Of a stretch of DNA of 64,000 nucleotides, positions 1 to 11,452 are shown piece after piece. Position numbers and translations under genes: made by a program. The stretch's first letter is position 1, and every line of letters starts with the position of its first letter. The DNA is taken from contig OW203770.1 in assembly GCA_934045905.1 (NCBI GenBank), positions 27,041,259 to 27,105,258 of the forward strand. Direction: 5' to 3'. The notes beneath the pieces are model-generated. The model was not told the DNA's origin. It saw nothing but the letters and a program-made list of their open reading frames with translations, and searched no databases. This DNA is from Leuctra nigra. Taxonomy: Eukaryota; Arthropoda; Insecta; Plecoptera; Leuctridae.

Positions 1-1582
1 GCCATTCGAGATGTTTCCCATTATTCCACAACAGCCTAGTCTTCTTATGAGAGCCGCTATTAGAGAGACAATTCCTTGTTGTCTTCAGCAGATGTGGTGC
101 ATCACATACGAAGAAAATCTTTCGATCCCTGGCATATGGATTGACTGTCCACCAGTTGGCAGTGTCGTCGGCCATCATTCTATAGAGTGCTCGGTTAGCT
201 GCAGCTCCATCAGATACAAATGCCAGCACCTTAATATCTTTCCGTTCCAACTTTTCTACAGCTTCAATAAGAATGGGAAACAGGTTCTTCGCTTGAAGGG
301 TCTTCGTTGGAAAGTATGCATATGTTGACAAGATGTTTGTTGTAATGCCTCTAACCATAAGTTGTAGAACATGAGTTGCGAGCTCAGTTTCATTTCGTAA
401 GGCACCACTAGCCTCGAGGGAAATATCTGTCAGCAGCTGATCAACATTACTAAGCTGAACGAAACCAATCAGCTCATTTGTTGATGACTTATACACGAGA
501 TCTTCTTTTATCTTTATTTCATCATAGAGAATAGAACAGTATTTCGTGTGGTTTTCAGGGCCGGCCGAATCGAATTCTTGGACTAAAGAAGCTAAAACTT
601 CATCTTGAAATCCTGGTCTGATGTGTGTGTGTGCTTGAATTTGATAAAGTCTTTTTTCAGAAGGAAGTGTAATGACGTTGCGTAGAGCTGCATATGTTGA
701 TGAAGATTTAGCTTTTAAGTACAAGCACCATTTCAGAAGGAGGGGATGCCAACGATGCCCGTGAGGTGATTTTGCTTTGGCCGCTTTTATCTGTTCATGA
801 AAGAAAAGCTTTGTCATATCTATTTTTGAATCTCTATTGTTGTTGCTTGATTCGTCATCATTATTATCCAATAATATTTTTAAGAAATCTGCATTGTCAG
901 CATTAGTTAAGATCTCCCCTCTCGAAGATATTAGATTCTGCATTTTGTCTTTGATACGTTTACTTCTACGTTGGTGAATATATAGTGTTCTTCGTGCCCG
1001 ACGTACACAGTCGATAGCTTCTCTGTGTGTTAAATATCTTATGTTCGTCCTCTTTTTTAATTCCAACCGTTTCGTTGCGTTTGTAGCATTCCTCTTAGAT
1101 TTGGTAGATATTTTTTTACAACTAGTGCATACTGCAAGGATGCAAATTTTTTCACAATGTTGCACCATTTTCATAAGTTGTGAAACTGCATCACTTCCTA
1201 CTGGACAAATTTTAGTGTCGCGGAATTCGGAAGTAGCTTTTGATATAACATAGTACTTGCACAATTGCCAGGTCTTCTGCAAGTTTTTTAATATTTGAAT
1301 GTAGTCATCTTTTGTAGGATCAATATGTTTATTAATAGTAGACCATATGGCATGGTTGTCCGGAAGGAATTCACCGTAGACTTCAATATTAATGGAATAA
1401 TCTTTGGCAATCACACAAAATATTTCTTTGTGAAGCTGTACTTTTATGATTTCTTGATTGAATTGACACATGAAATTATTTGAAAATATACCGAGGCCCA
1501 TACTATCAAAAAATAATTGTTTCAAACTTTTTACAGATGTTGGATTATTTCTTGGTCTTTTGGAAGGTGGTGATTCACAAGC
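1..1582 (-). other. Exon 4: P-element-type transposase core, runs off the window
   Basis: The frame is open for 527 codons from the acceptor at 1583-1584 to the window edge. The order is: a basic linker (SPPSKRPRNN), a region resembling the second domain of P transposases, an HGHRWHP... LPSEKRLYQ segment typical of the family, the first RNase H strand with YDEIKIKED, the VSDGAAANR strand, then the inserted domain starting WTVNPYARDRKIFFVCDAPHLLKTTRNC and LLWNNGKHLEW. Such proteins usually run a few hundred residues further, so a substantial C-terminal part is missing here. Confidence 0.9.
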
Positions 1583-3643
1583 CTACCAGGAAGGAATGAA
1601 AGGTCAGGATTAGGAGAATTGTAGGAAAAGATTTTCAGGTAAAATTCAGTCAAAATAGGTACAAATTAATGTCTCAGCGATTTAGACTATATTAGCTTGG
1701 ATACAAAACATGAATATAATACAATACAATATACATACGTTTTTAAAATTAATATAGTCAAGTTACCGAGATATTCGGTAGGTACCTACATTATGGGAAC
1801 AACAATGTGGTGGTTATCAAACCAAAACAATGTCTATCAAAGGGTTAGCTTAGATTCACTGGGCAAAAGGTAGGTATGTAGCTAGTATATACCTACAATC
1901 AACGGTGTTGCAAAGTTGTCTTGAAATGTTGCAAGCATGATATGAAGTGAAATGATTTGAATTTTGATTTATGAGCGAGCAAGGAAAGATTGTGTTTGGG
2001 TGATATAAAATGATGACTCAGTCAATTCTTTATACAATTGATCAATTTTATTAAAGAAATGTTGGTCCTGGCATATAGTGTGTACATTTGACCATAAATC
2101 AACCACATGTAGGCTTTTGAGGTATCAGGTCAGGTACCTGATCATAAATACTCTAGGTAGGTAGGTAGGTACCTACCTAGATCTTCCATACAATGTGGTA
2201 ATACATATCTATGTTGATACTCACTACTGGAATATCTTTTGGTTGGGCTGAGTCTTGATCGCTTACTGCAGACACACGGCTTTCCTCAATTTGAATTTCC
2301 ACGGATCGCTTCTGAGCCATGCGTCTCACCTCATCCTGAGAAACAAACAATTATGACAAAGCCTGATAATCGATAAATCATGGTTACCTAGACATACCAC
2401 ATTGCCGGGCATGGCGTGGTATTGGAGTAAGAATATAGTAATAATAATATATTTAAAATTTAATGATGAGATGTGTTGTAGAATAGTAGTGACATAATGA
2501 CGATTGTAACTATTGGCGTTTTCGACTGGCCGCACTGGGTCGCACTCGGTTTGAAATTTACACTGAGTTTTGTATGGTGACGTCACTTCAGTGCAATCCT
2601 AGTGCAGCACCAGTGCGGCCAGTCGAAAACGCCAATATTGTAATATAGAAAACAATAGAGATTAAATACATACACACCTGCATACACAATGCTTTTTATG
2701 TTTTAATTGTAAATATTGTTTTAGAAAAAATTCTTCAAATGCCTTTTGACAGAGTAAAACACACCTTTTCCATATCTTTGGTTGCTTTCACACTACATAC
2801 TTCCCCTTGAAAAATCCTGCTCAAAACCGAGGTAAAAAAAAAACTAGGGGATGTTGTGTGAAAACGTCATAATTATGTAGGTAAATGCTAGATCTAATTT
2901 ATTTTGATACGGTTCAATACACTAATGTAATACTCACTATTGAAATATCTTTTGGTTGGGCTGAGTCTTGATCATTTACTGCAGACACACGGCATTCCTC
3001 AATTTGAATTTCCACGGATCGCTTGTGGGTCCTGTGTCTCCTCACCCCATCCTGAAAAATAAACAAATTGATAAAGACAAAGCCTGATACAACTGAACCT
3101 AGTTACAGCGGCTTTTTGTTTTTGTCTTGGTTGTTTTAAGAATTCAAAAGATTCCGATAAATAATTTGACAATTGAGTGAAACACCACACAAAAAAAGAC
3201 TAGTAGGTAAGTATGTACATAGGTATGTAGACCTTCTTGTGAGTAACTAAAAGCATGTTGTGTTTTTTGATACTTACCAACAAATAGTATTCTCTGCATT
3301 CAAGTACTGGGTCGGGATAGATGTCAGTGGGTCCACAAGTTTCAGTAAAATGTTGATTGCAGATGAACGTTTTGTTGGTTATGTCCGACAACTGCTGAAA
3401 CCTCGCATCAGCCCTTTTGCAAAATGCCATCCATCTCTTACACTTTGAACACGCAACACAAGTATCTACATCGTGTTTCACAGCACGATTGATTATAGTT
3501 GATATGTATTGAGAACATGGTTTTGCAAATGGTATCATGAAGATGTTTTCATAGGTGTCCTTTGTGTTGTTGGAACAGCTGTGGAAAGCGCAATAGAACC
3601 TTTGCTTCCACTTTTTGTAGTTCAATGTCTTGTTAGTCTCCAT
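1..3643 (-). CDS. THAP-domain P-element-type transposase gene (THAP9-like), 4 exons, 3' end outside window
   Basis: I assembled this from splice signals. Exons on the minus strand are 3643-3278, 3051-2938, 2335-2225 and 1582-1. Every junction is phase 0 with GT..AG introns (donors GTAAGT, GTGAGT, GTGAGT; acceptors TTTTTCAG, TTTCTCAG, TGGTAG). The product is at least 724 residues. It has an N-terminal THAP-like zinc finger (C18, C23, C95, H98), a linker made from two duplicated exons, and a P-element-type RNase H core. That core shows SILYDEIKIKED (D551), FVSDGAAANR (D655) and CDAPHLLKTTRNCL (D691). Family knowledge: THAP9 and P transposases join a THAP DNA-binding domain to such a core; D551 and D655 are the likely catalytic acidic pair. 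No stop or frameshift was found, so it could be an active transposase or a domesticated gene. The last acidic catalytic residue and any terminal inverted repeats lie outside what I can see. Confidence 0.9.
2225..2335 (-). other. Exon 3 (duplicated exon, copy 2)
   Basis: This exon has 37 codons in phase 0 between a TTTCTCAG acceptor and a GTGAGT donor. Its product (starts DEVRRMAQKRSVEIQ) is close to identical to exon 2 over its C-terminal two thirds; differences cluster at the start. Because both copies are phase 0 and have good splice sites, transcripts including both, or either one alone, would all stay in frame. Confidence 0.8.
2513..2635. mobile_element. 123-bp TA-flanked MITE inside intron 2 of the THAP gene
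   Basis: The termini are a perfect 26-bp inverted repeat (2513-2538 and 2610-2635), starting TTGGCGTTTTCGACTGG, with TA on both sides (2511-2512 and 2636-2637). It is too short to code. The TA duplication suggests a Tc1/mariner-superfamily MITE. It lies between the two duplicated exons and leaves their splice sites intact. Confidence 0.8.
2938..3051 (-). other. Exon 2 (duplicated exon, copy 1)
   Basis: This exon has 38 codons in phase 0 between a TTTTTCAG acceptor and a GTGAGT donor. Its product (starts DGVRRHRTHKRSVEIQ) is hydrophilic, has no recognised domain, and links the THAP finger to the transposase core. It aligns end to end with exon 3. Similarity runs into both flanking introns (about 2930-3095 against 2218-2370), so it arose by genomic duplication. 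Confidence 0.8.
3278..3643 (-). other. Exon 1: THAP-type zinc finger
   Basis: This exon encodes 122 codons from the ATG at 3643 to the GTAAGT donor. The C2CH ligands of a THAP finger are present: C18 and C23, then ICNQHF with C95 and H98. The aromatic core (W71, F74) and a downstream proline (PDPV) are also present. The gap between the second and third ligand is 71 residues, longer than the 35-53 usual for THAP. The excess is a Cys-rich stretch around residues 43-68 (C43, C62, C65, C68), possibly a lineage-specific insertion or a second metal site. An upstream in-frame ATG at 3700 exists, but the chosen Met gives the usual short N-terminus before the finger. A possible acceptor (TATAG) lies just upstream, so a 5' untranslated exon is possible. 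Confidence 0.85.
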
Positions 3644-3904
3644 AATCCTACCTATAATATTTAAATTTACCACAACTCGGAAAACAAACTGAAGTGACAA
3701 AGTGCAAGTGACAGAACAACTGTCAACACAAAATTACACAAGCTGTTTAGGCACCGCCTTCCAATTCACACTTTAAGAATCGAGATAGGTGATTCTTCAG
3801 ATGGCAGTGCACCTTTAAATATTTCCAATATGGCGGGAAATTATTTTTCAAAATTAGTCAAGCATTAACCAGTAGTTGCCCCTCTCTGTAAGTATATGAA
3901 TCTC

Positions 3905-6170
3905 TATGGTCAGACTGATACCGGCCCGACACTCGTTGGACACAAATGTGACACTCTCAATTTGCCAACACAAACCATGGCGGCCTATAGCATTTTCATG
4001 CATCATTTAGAAGAATTTAATAGTGAAACAAAAATCAAGAAATATGCCTCATATTGCAACGAAACAGTCTGATTTTGCAAAATAGAGTAGATTTTGTATT
4101 TCTAATACATTTTATAACTTTTGATTGAAGTTTTACCCATTCATATTTGTTTTTAATCAGTTTAAAATTTGTTGTATCCGCATGATGCTGGCCCAGTGCA
4201 AAACCGACACAAAAAGGACATCAAGAATCAATTATCTTTTAATTGCACTATTCAGCACATCAATTATCAAGGTGAAGCTATATAAATATAAAGATTATTT
4301 CATATAGTTTATTAAACATCAACAGTTATTTTAGAAAATCGCACAATGAAATTTAAATTAATTGTTTTGTGTTAGTTATTTCAAAATAAAACGAATGATA
4401 GAGGCAGCGTTCGTGTCTTTTCGGTTCGGCCTTCGGGAGCTTGGTTCGTGATGGGGTGAGGGTGGAGGGAGTTCAAGCAGTCCAACGGTTTTTATCTTGA
4501 CTACAAGTTTGATTTTTGACGCTACACTACAAGAAGCAAAGATACAACTGCTAATCAACTGCTACCCACCAGAAGACAATTGTTAATTGCAGGGTAAGTA
4601 CCAATTTCTTAACATGTAATGCAATAATGTAACTGTGTCTCTAAATGAACTAACAGCATGTAAAAACGTCCCGCATTACGCGTCCCTCCACTCGCAGTTC
4701 TCTCTATTTCCAAATAATTTAAGTTGTTTGCAGCAGATTCTGTACAAGAGGGTAGTATAATTACATTACGGAAACATACAAATAATTTTACTTGTACAGA
4801 TCTCCATATTTAAAGGTATTAATATGTTAATTCAATTTTGTTCTACCTAATTTTAATAACATTTTAATTTAATACCATTCAAATTATGTATAACATCTTA
4901 GAAATTAAAAACCGGACAATAATTCTACGTCTCTTAAAAATAAAGTATTACATAAGTAAGCATATTAACATATTTCAACATATATTTCAAGCATATTTCA
5001 ACCTTCCCCCCCCCCCCCTCGTCATCGTGTCCTTGCTTGTCTATAGAGGATGGGAGCGGGGGAAGGGTAGGGGGAGTTGTTTGCTTCCCTCCAAGGTTGC
5101 CTTGACCATTGACAATAGAAAGGGATAGAGTACCTGCGCTTAAAAATCGATGTATCAAAATTATCAATAATTGAGAAATTGATGTGCAAGATCACCTAGA
5201 TTTAAGGACAATTAATGTATTCGTTTTTTATTTTTGAAAATAGATCAACTATTACCTAGTTAAATTAGAAGTAAAATGTCACACTTACGTTCACTTATTT
5301 TTATGAACAATGAATGAATGTTTTATGTACGATGATTAATTTAAAAACTATTAACACGGGGGGCATTGGGGGAAAGAAAGTATTTTAAGTTGTGATTATC
5401 TTGATTGTTGGTAGTTAAAGTGTTCGTTCATCATCAAGACAAGTTTTCAATTTTTATTTATTGTATGAAAATTGTCTGTGTTTTAGTTGCTGCTCTGCGA
5501 AATAAGATCCTACACAACTGTATGAAGAAAGATGATGTCTACGGCTCGGCTGGTGCCTTGGCTGCGAAACGCATCAGACTTGAATTTACGTTCGTAATTT
5601 TTGTATATTTGTGTCAATTCTAAAACCAATAAATAAATTATTCGTTTAAATCAAAATTAATTATTTCCTCCCTTCGTTTCCCTGAAATAATAATTTAAAA
5701 AATTAATCAATTAATTAATTACCAATAAATAATCAAATTATGAATATTTAGTAGGAATGGGGGGGGGGGGGGGGGGGGGGGGGGGCGGGATTCAATGCAG
5801 GAATGGTATCCGCATTGTATCCGATATGTAACGGAATGGTGTCCAAAATGTAACAGAATGGCGTCCGATATGTATCAGAATGGCGTCCGAAAGATATCAG
5901 AATTCTGTCCGCAATGTGTCAGAATAGTGTTCGAAACGTATCGTTTTGATGTTGGGCCAGTGTAGTACGCGCATCTAGTCTTTTAGTGAGTGTCATATTC
6001 GTGACGGAATGGACGCGGATATGTGACTGCTTGGTGTCCGCTGTCCGATAACAAATAGGAGGCGGCCCGGCGGACACAATTTTGCCGGGCCAGTGCCAAC
6101 GTGCGACACCGGACCGGCGCCGTTGGTAGGCATCGGCCCTGTACAAATCTGACACTCTGTGTTTGCTGGG
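3905..6170 (+). mobile_element. L-family repeat, left copy (truncated at its low-coordinate end)
   Basis: This segment matches 57138 to about 59445 in reverse orientation nearly throughout, ending at 6170 in TGTTTGCTGGG, the shared terminus. It lacks the outer 400 bases seen in the right copy. It contains a 25-30 base G run (about 5760-5785) and repeated TGTCC..ATATG subterminal motifs. A short open stretch near 5465-5600 (VLVAALRNKILHN..KK) is also kept in the other copy but matches no family I recognise. Confidence 0.75.
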
Positions 6171-6189
6171 TAACAACTCAATTTTTAAG

Positions 6190-6325
6190 AACCAGTAGGC
6201 CGAAAATGCCACTTTGATGCTTACAGTAAAAGTGGGTTGCTCCAGCCTTTAGGTTTGAACGGTATGTTGTGTGAGAGTTTTGCGCGCCGTACGACTTGGC
6301 TGGCGTGGTGCGACCGCTCCACTAG
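6190..6325 (-). repeat. B-family arm fragment (minus orientation)
   Basis: This is one of at least eight copies of an arm running from AGTAGGCCGAAAATGCC to the palindrome-bearing end GAGCGACCGCTCCACTAG. It abuts K-family sequence at ATAAAAGGAGG, as at 28909 and 55597. Confidence 0.7.
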
Positions 6326-6600
6326 ATAAAAGGAGGAGGAGTTAGTACTCCTAGGGAGGGAAGAGGGGAGGGGCCATATGACAACGCAAACTGCACCTCC
6401 CACTCTATTGATCGGGTTGTGAGTGGAGGCGCCGGTTAGAAACACGGCGCCTCCACTTGATCTCGATTACCTACTCTTGTTCAATCAGCTCGTACATGAA
6501 TGAGATTGGGAACAGAATCTTAGCATCGATCAGGATTGATGAGATGTTGGTCTCTGACGTAATCAACGATACATTTCGTTTATCATACATTATTAGCACG
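6326..6600 (+). repeat. K-family fragment (K0)
   Basis: It matches the starts of K1 (20.2 kb), K2 (28.9 kb) and K4 (55.6 kb) and is cut off near 6596. It contains the K hairpin at 6424-6457, with 12-bp arms GTGGAGGCGCCG / CGGCGCCTCCAC. Short ORFs here occur on both strands of the repeat and have no recognised product. Confidence 0.65.
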
Positions 6601-7519
6601 GTGATTATTAGCAATTCATAGTTTGCGTGAGGCTAGCGCTTTCTGTTGGATTTAGTATGGAACCCGGTCGGGCAGCCATCTTGGCGTATCACATTCTGAA
6701 GGATGGCATACCTGTCTTGCTGTATACATAATTTGTTTTGATTAATGATTGTAATAATGTTAATATGTGTCATTTAAGCTCAGAAAATACTCTGATAGGC
6801 ATAAGACTCACTCTTTTACGAAATACCATTGATTATTAGCAGTCAATGTAAAAGAATTTAGCTGTAATAGTCACCAAAGAGGCGACATTATTTGACGAAA
6901 TTGCGCTTACTTTTAAGTTGCCCAGGTGATGTTAATTCGACCCTTTGCGTGTTTATTTCACATAAGCATTGAAGTTAAGTACACTGATCACCTCTACTAG
7001 TATTTATTTGAATATCAGGAATGATTTGGATGTGTATTTCTTTGTATTTACCTCCTCCCCTTGGCTCAATTTCTAGGCGTAAAATTGTGTACAGCCGCTG
7101 TGTCTTGTAGATTATTTGGAATGAATAAAAACAATATGTGCTGCCATATATATAATATATAGGTACATGTACTTGAAGAAATGAATGAATTAAAGCTCAT
7201 TATTGTTTTTATTCATTCCAAATACTCCCAAAACTCAACCAGTTACGTACGTATATACCTACTGGACACTCAGAAGTACACAATCATGTGTGGTGTGAAT
7301 TGACACTTACTTTTGTGAGATTAAAAAGTGTTTAACATGTTAATTATGTTATGTAACATGGTATGGAAGCAACTATACTAGTAAGCTATTAAGAGAGACA
7401 ATACATAAGCATTATAAACATTTAAAGATGCACATTTAATTCGTATCTTATTCGTTTCCTCTGTGGATAACCTAACTTATTTCACTTTGACAATGATGGG
7501 TTGAGATGTTTTGACAGAT
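6601..7519. other. Gene-free stretch with one hairpin
   Basis: I see no coding sequence. The sequences at about 7110-7138 and 7198-7227 are inverted repeats of about 28 bases separated by 60 bases of TA-rich DNA, giving a possible small MITE. The rest is not repeated elsewhere in the window. Confidence 0.4.
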
Positions 7520-7528
7520 ACCTTTCAG
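7520..7528. repeat. 9-bp target site duplication, left (ACCTTTCAG)
   Basis: It is identical to 17746-17754 on the far side of the foldback element and directly abuts the element terminus AGGTGCGTGAACCTGGCAC. Confidence 0.9.
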
Positions 7529-10500
7529 AGGTGCGTGAACCTGGCACCTCCCATGTCAAAATTTCAAAAAACAACGACGGATCGAATTAGTGCTTCATTA
7601 GTGCCAATTAGTGCCGTTGAATCCAGAATTAGTGCTCCAACCCTTAAAAAGTTACAGAGGAAAAACTGTGGGGGGTGCCAATTTCACGCTGGCACCCCCC
7701 ATGTCGAAAATTTAAAAAAAAATGACGGATCGAATTAGTGCTTAATTAGTGCCAATTAGTGCCGTCAAATCCAGAATTAGTGCTTCATCCCCTAAAAAGT
7801 TACAGGGAAAAAACTTATGGGGGGTGGCACACCCCATGTCGAAAATGAAAAAACTAACGACGGATCGAATTAGTGCTTAATTAGTGCCAATTAGTGCCGT
7901 CAAATCCAGAATTAGTGCTTCATCCCCTAAAAAGTTACAAGCAAAAAACTTATGGGGGGTGGCACACCCCATGTCGAAAATTCGAAAACAAACGACGGAT
8001 CAAATTAGTGCTTAATTAGTGCCAATTAGTGCCGTTGAATCCAGAATTTGTGCTCCAACCCTTAAAAAGTTACAGGGAAAAAATGTGGTGGGTAAGTTAA
8101 TGCTGGCACACCCCATGTCGAAAATTCGAAAACAAACGACGGATCGAATTAGTGCTTAATTAGTGCCAATTAGTGCCGTCAAATCCAGAATAAGTGCTTC
8201 ATACCCTAAAAAGTAGGGAAAAAACTCATGGGGGGTGGCACACCCCATGTCGAAAATGAAAAAACTAACGACGGATCGAATTAGTGCTTAATTAGTGCCA
8301 ATTAGTGCCGTCAAATCCAGAATTAGTGCTTCATCCCCTAAAAAGTTACAGGCAAAAAACTTATGGGGGGTGGCACACCCCATGTCGAAAATTCGAAAAC
8401 AAACGACGGATCGAATTAGTGCATTATTAGTGCAATTAGTGCCGTTGAATCCAGAATTTGTGCTCCAACCCTTAAAAAGTTACAGGGAAAATATGTGGTG
8501 GGTAAGTTAATGCTGGCACACCCCATGTCGAAAATTCGAAAACAAACGACGGATCGAATTAGTGCTTAATTAGTGCCAATTAGTGCCGTCAAATCCAGAA
8601 TTAGTGCTTCATACCCTAAAAAGTAGGGAAAAAACTTATGGGGGGTGGCACACCCCATGTCGAAAATGAAAAAACTAACGACGGATCGAATTAGTGCTTA
8701 ATTAGTGCCAATTAGTGCCGTCAAATCCAGAATTAGTGCTTCATCCCCTAAAAAGTTACAGGCAAAAAACTTATGGGGGGTGGCACACCCCATGTCGAAA
8801 ATTAAAAAACAAACGACGGATCGAATTAGTGCATTATTAGTGCAATTAGTGCCGTTGAATCCAGAATTAGTGCTCCAACCCTTAAAAAGTTACAGGGAAA
8901 AAAATGTGGTGGGTAAGTTAATGCTGGCACACCCCATGTCGAAAATTCGAAAACAAACGACGGATCGAATTAGTGCTTAATAAGTGCCAATTAGTGCCGT
9001 CAAATCCAGAATTAGTGCTTCATCCCCTAAAAAGTTACAGTGAAAAAACTTATGGGGGGTGGCACACCCCATGTCGAAAATTCAAAAACAAACGACGGAT
9101 CGAATAAGTGCCTAATAAGTGCCAATTAGTGCCGTCAAATCCAGAATTAGTGCTACAACCCTTAAACAGTTACAGGGAAAACAACCTGGGTGGGTAAGTT
9201 AATGCTGGCACACCCCATGTCGAAAATTCGAAATCAAACGACAGATCGAATTAGTGCTTAATTAGTGCCAATTAGTGCCGTCAAATCCAGAATTAGTGCT
9301 TCATTTCCTAAAAAGTTACAGTGAAAAAACTTATGAGGGGTGGCACACCCCATGTCAAAAATTCGAAAACAAACGACGGATCGAATTAGTGTTTAATTAG
9401 TGCCATTAAGTGCCGTCAAATCCAGAATTAGTGCTTCATCCCTTAAAAAGTTACAGGGAAAAAACTGTGGTGGGTAAGTTAATGCTGGCACACCCCATGT
9501 CGAAAATGAAAAAACAAACGACGGATCAAATTTGTGCTTAATAAGTGCCAATTAGTGCCGTTGAATCCAGAATTAGTGCTCCAACCCTTAAAAAGTTACA
9601 GGGAAAAAAATGTGGTAGGTAAGTTAATGCTGGCACACCCCATGTCGAAAATTCGAAAACAAACGATGGATCGAATTAGTGCTTAATTAGTGCCAATTAG
9701 TGCCGTTGAATCCAGAATTAGTGCTCCAACCCTTAAAAAGTAACAGAAAAAAAAAAGTGGTGGGTAAGTTAATGCTGGCACACCCCATGTCGAAAATTCA
9801 AAAACAAACGACGGATCGAATTAGTGCTTAATTAGTGCCAATTAGTGCCGTTGAATCCAGAATTAGTGCTCCAACCCTTAAAAAGTTACAGGGAAAAAAA
9901 TGTGGTGGGTAAGTTAATGCTGGCACACCCCATGTCGAAAATTCGAAAACAAACGATGGATCGAATTAGTGCTTAATTAGTGCCAATTAGTGCCGTCAAA
10001 TCCAGAATTAGTGCTTCATCCCCTAAAAAGTTACAGTGAAAAAACTTATGGGGGGTGGCACACCCCATGTCGAAAATTCGAAAACAAACGACGGATCGAA
10101 TTAGTGTTTAATAAGTGCCAATTAGTGCCGTTGAATCCAGAATTAGTGCTCCAACCCTTAAAAAGTTACAGGGAAAAAACTGTGGTGGGTACGTTAATGC
10201 TGGCACACCCCATGTCGAAAATTCGAAAACAAACGACGGAATAAATTAGTGCTTAATTAGTGCCAATTAGTGCCGTTGAATCCAGAATTAGTGCTCCAAC
10301 CCTTAAAAAGTTACAGGGATAAAAATGTGGTGGGTAAGTTAATGCTGGCACACCCTATGTCGAAAATTCGAAACCAAAAGACGGATCGAATTAGTGCTTA
10401 ATTAGTGCCAATTAGTGCCGTCAAATCCAGAATTAGTGCTTCATCCCCTAAAAAGTTATAGGGAAAAAACTTATGGGGGGTAGCACACCCCATGTAAAAA

Positions 10501-11452
10501 ATGAAAAAACAAACGACGGATCGAATAAGTGCTTAATTAGTGCCAATTAGTGCCGTCAAATCCAGAATTAGTGCTTCATCCCTTAAAAAGTTACAGGCAA
10601 AAAACTTATGGGGGGTGGCACACCCCATGTCGAAAATTCGAAAACAAACGACGGATCGAATTAGTGCTTAATTAGTGCCAATTAGTGCCGTTGAATCCAG
10701 AATTAGTGCTCCAACCCTTAAAAAGTTACAGGGAAAAAAATGTGGTGGTTAAGTTAATGCTGGCACACCCCATGTCGAAAATTCGAAAACAAACGACGGA
10801 TCGAATTAGTGCTTAATTAGTGCCAATTAGTGCCGTCAAATCCAGAATTAGTGCTTCATCCCCTAAAAAGTTACAGTGAAAAAACTTATGGGGGGTGGCA
10901 CACCCCATGTCGAAAATTCGAAAACAAACGACGGATCGAATTAGTGCTTAATTAGTGCCAATTAGTGCCGTCAAATCCAGAATTAGTGCTTCAACCCTTA
11001 AAAAGTTACAGGGAAAAAACTGTGGTGGGTAAGTTAATGCTGGCACACCCTATGTCGAAAATTCGAAAACAAACGACGGATCGAATTAGTGCTTAATTAG
11101 TGCCAATTAGTGCCGTTAAATCCAGAATTAGTGCTCCAACCGTTAAAATGTTACAGGGAAAAAACTGTGGTGGGTAAGTTAATGCTGGCACACCCCATGT
11201 CGAAAATGAAAAAACAAACGACGGATCGAATTAGTGCTTATTTAGTGCCAATTAGTGCCGTTGAATCCAGAATTAGTGCTCCAACCCTTAAAATGTTACA
11301 GGTAAAAAACTGTGGTGGGTAAGTTTATGCTGGCACACCCCATGTCGAAAATGAAAAAACAAACGACGGATCGAATTAGTGCTTAATTAGTGCCAAATAG
11401 TGCCGTCAAATCCAGAATTAGCGCTCCATCCCCTACAAAGTTACAGGGAAAA
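7529..11452 (+). repeat. Minisatellite array, left arm (135- and 144-bp monomers)
   Basis: About 28 monomers. Two subtypes mix. One contains TTATGGGGGGTGGCACACC (about 135 bp). The other contains GTGGTGGGTAAGTTAATGC (about 144 bp). Each monomer carries an inner 9-10 bp repeat, AATTAGTGC, four or five times, plus CATGTCGAAAATTCGAAAAC. The several short ORFs over this region are translations of the repeat, not genes. Confidence 0.95.

Noticed and set aside
5405..5623. 72-codon ORF in the left L copy as a gene
   Set aside because: Partly kept in the right copy, but with a different frame beyond the shared core and no known domain; left as part of the repeat.
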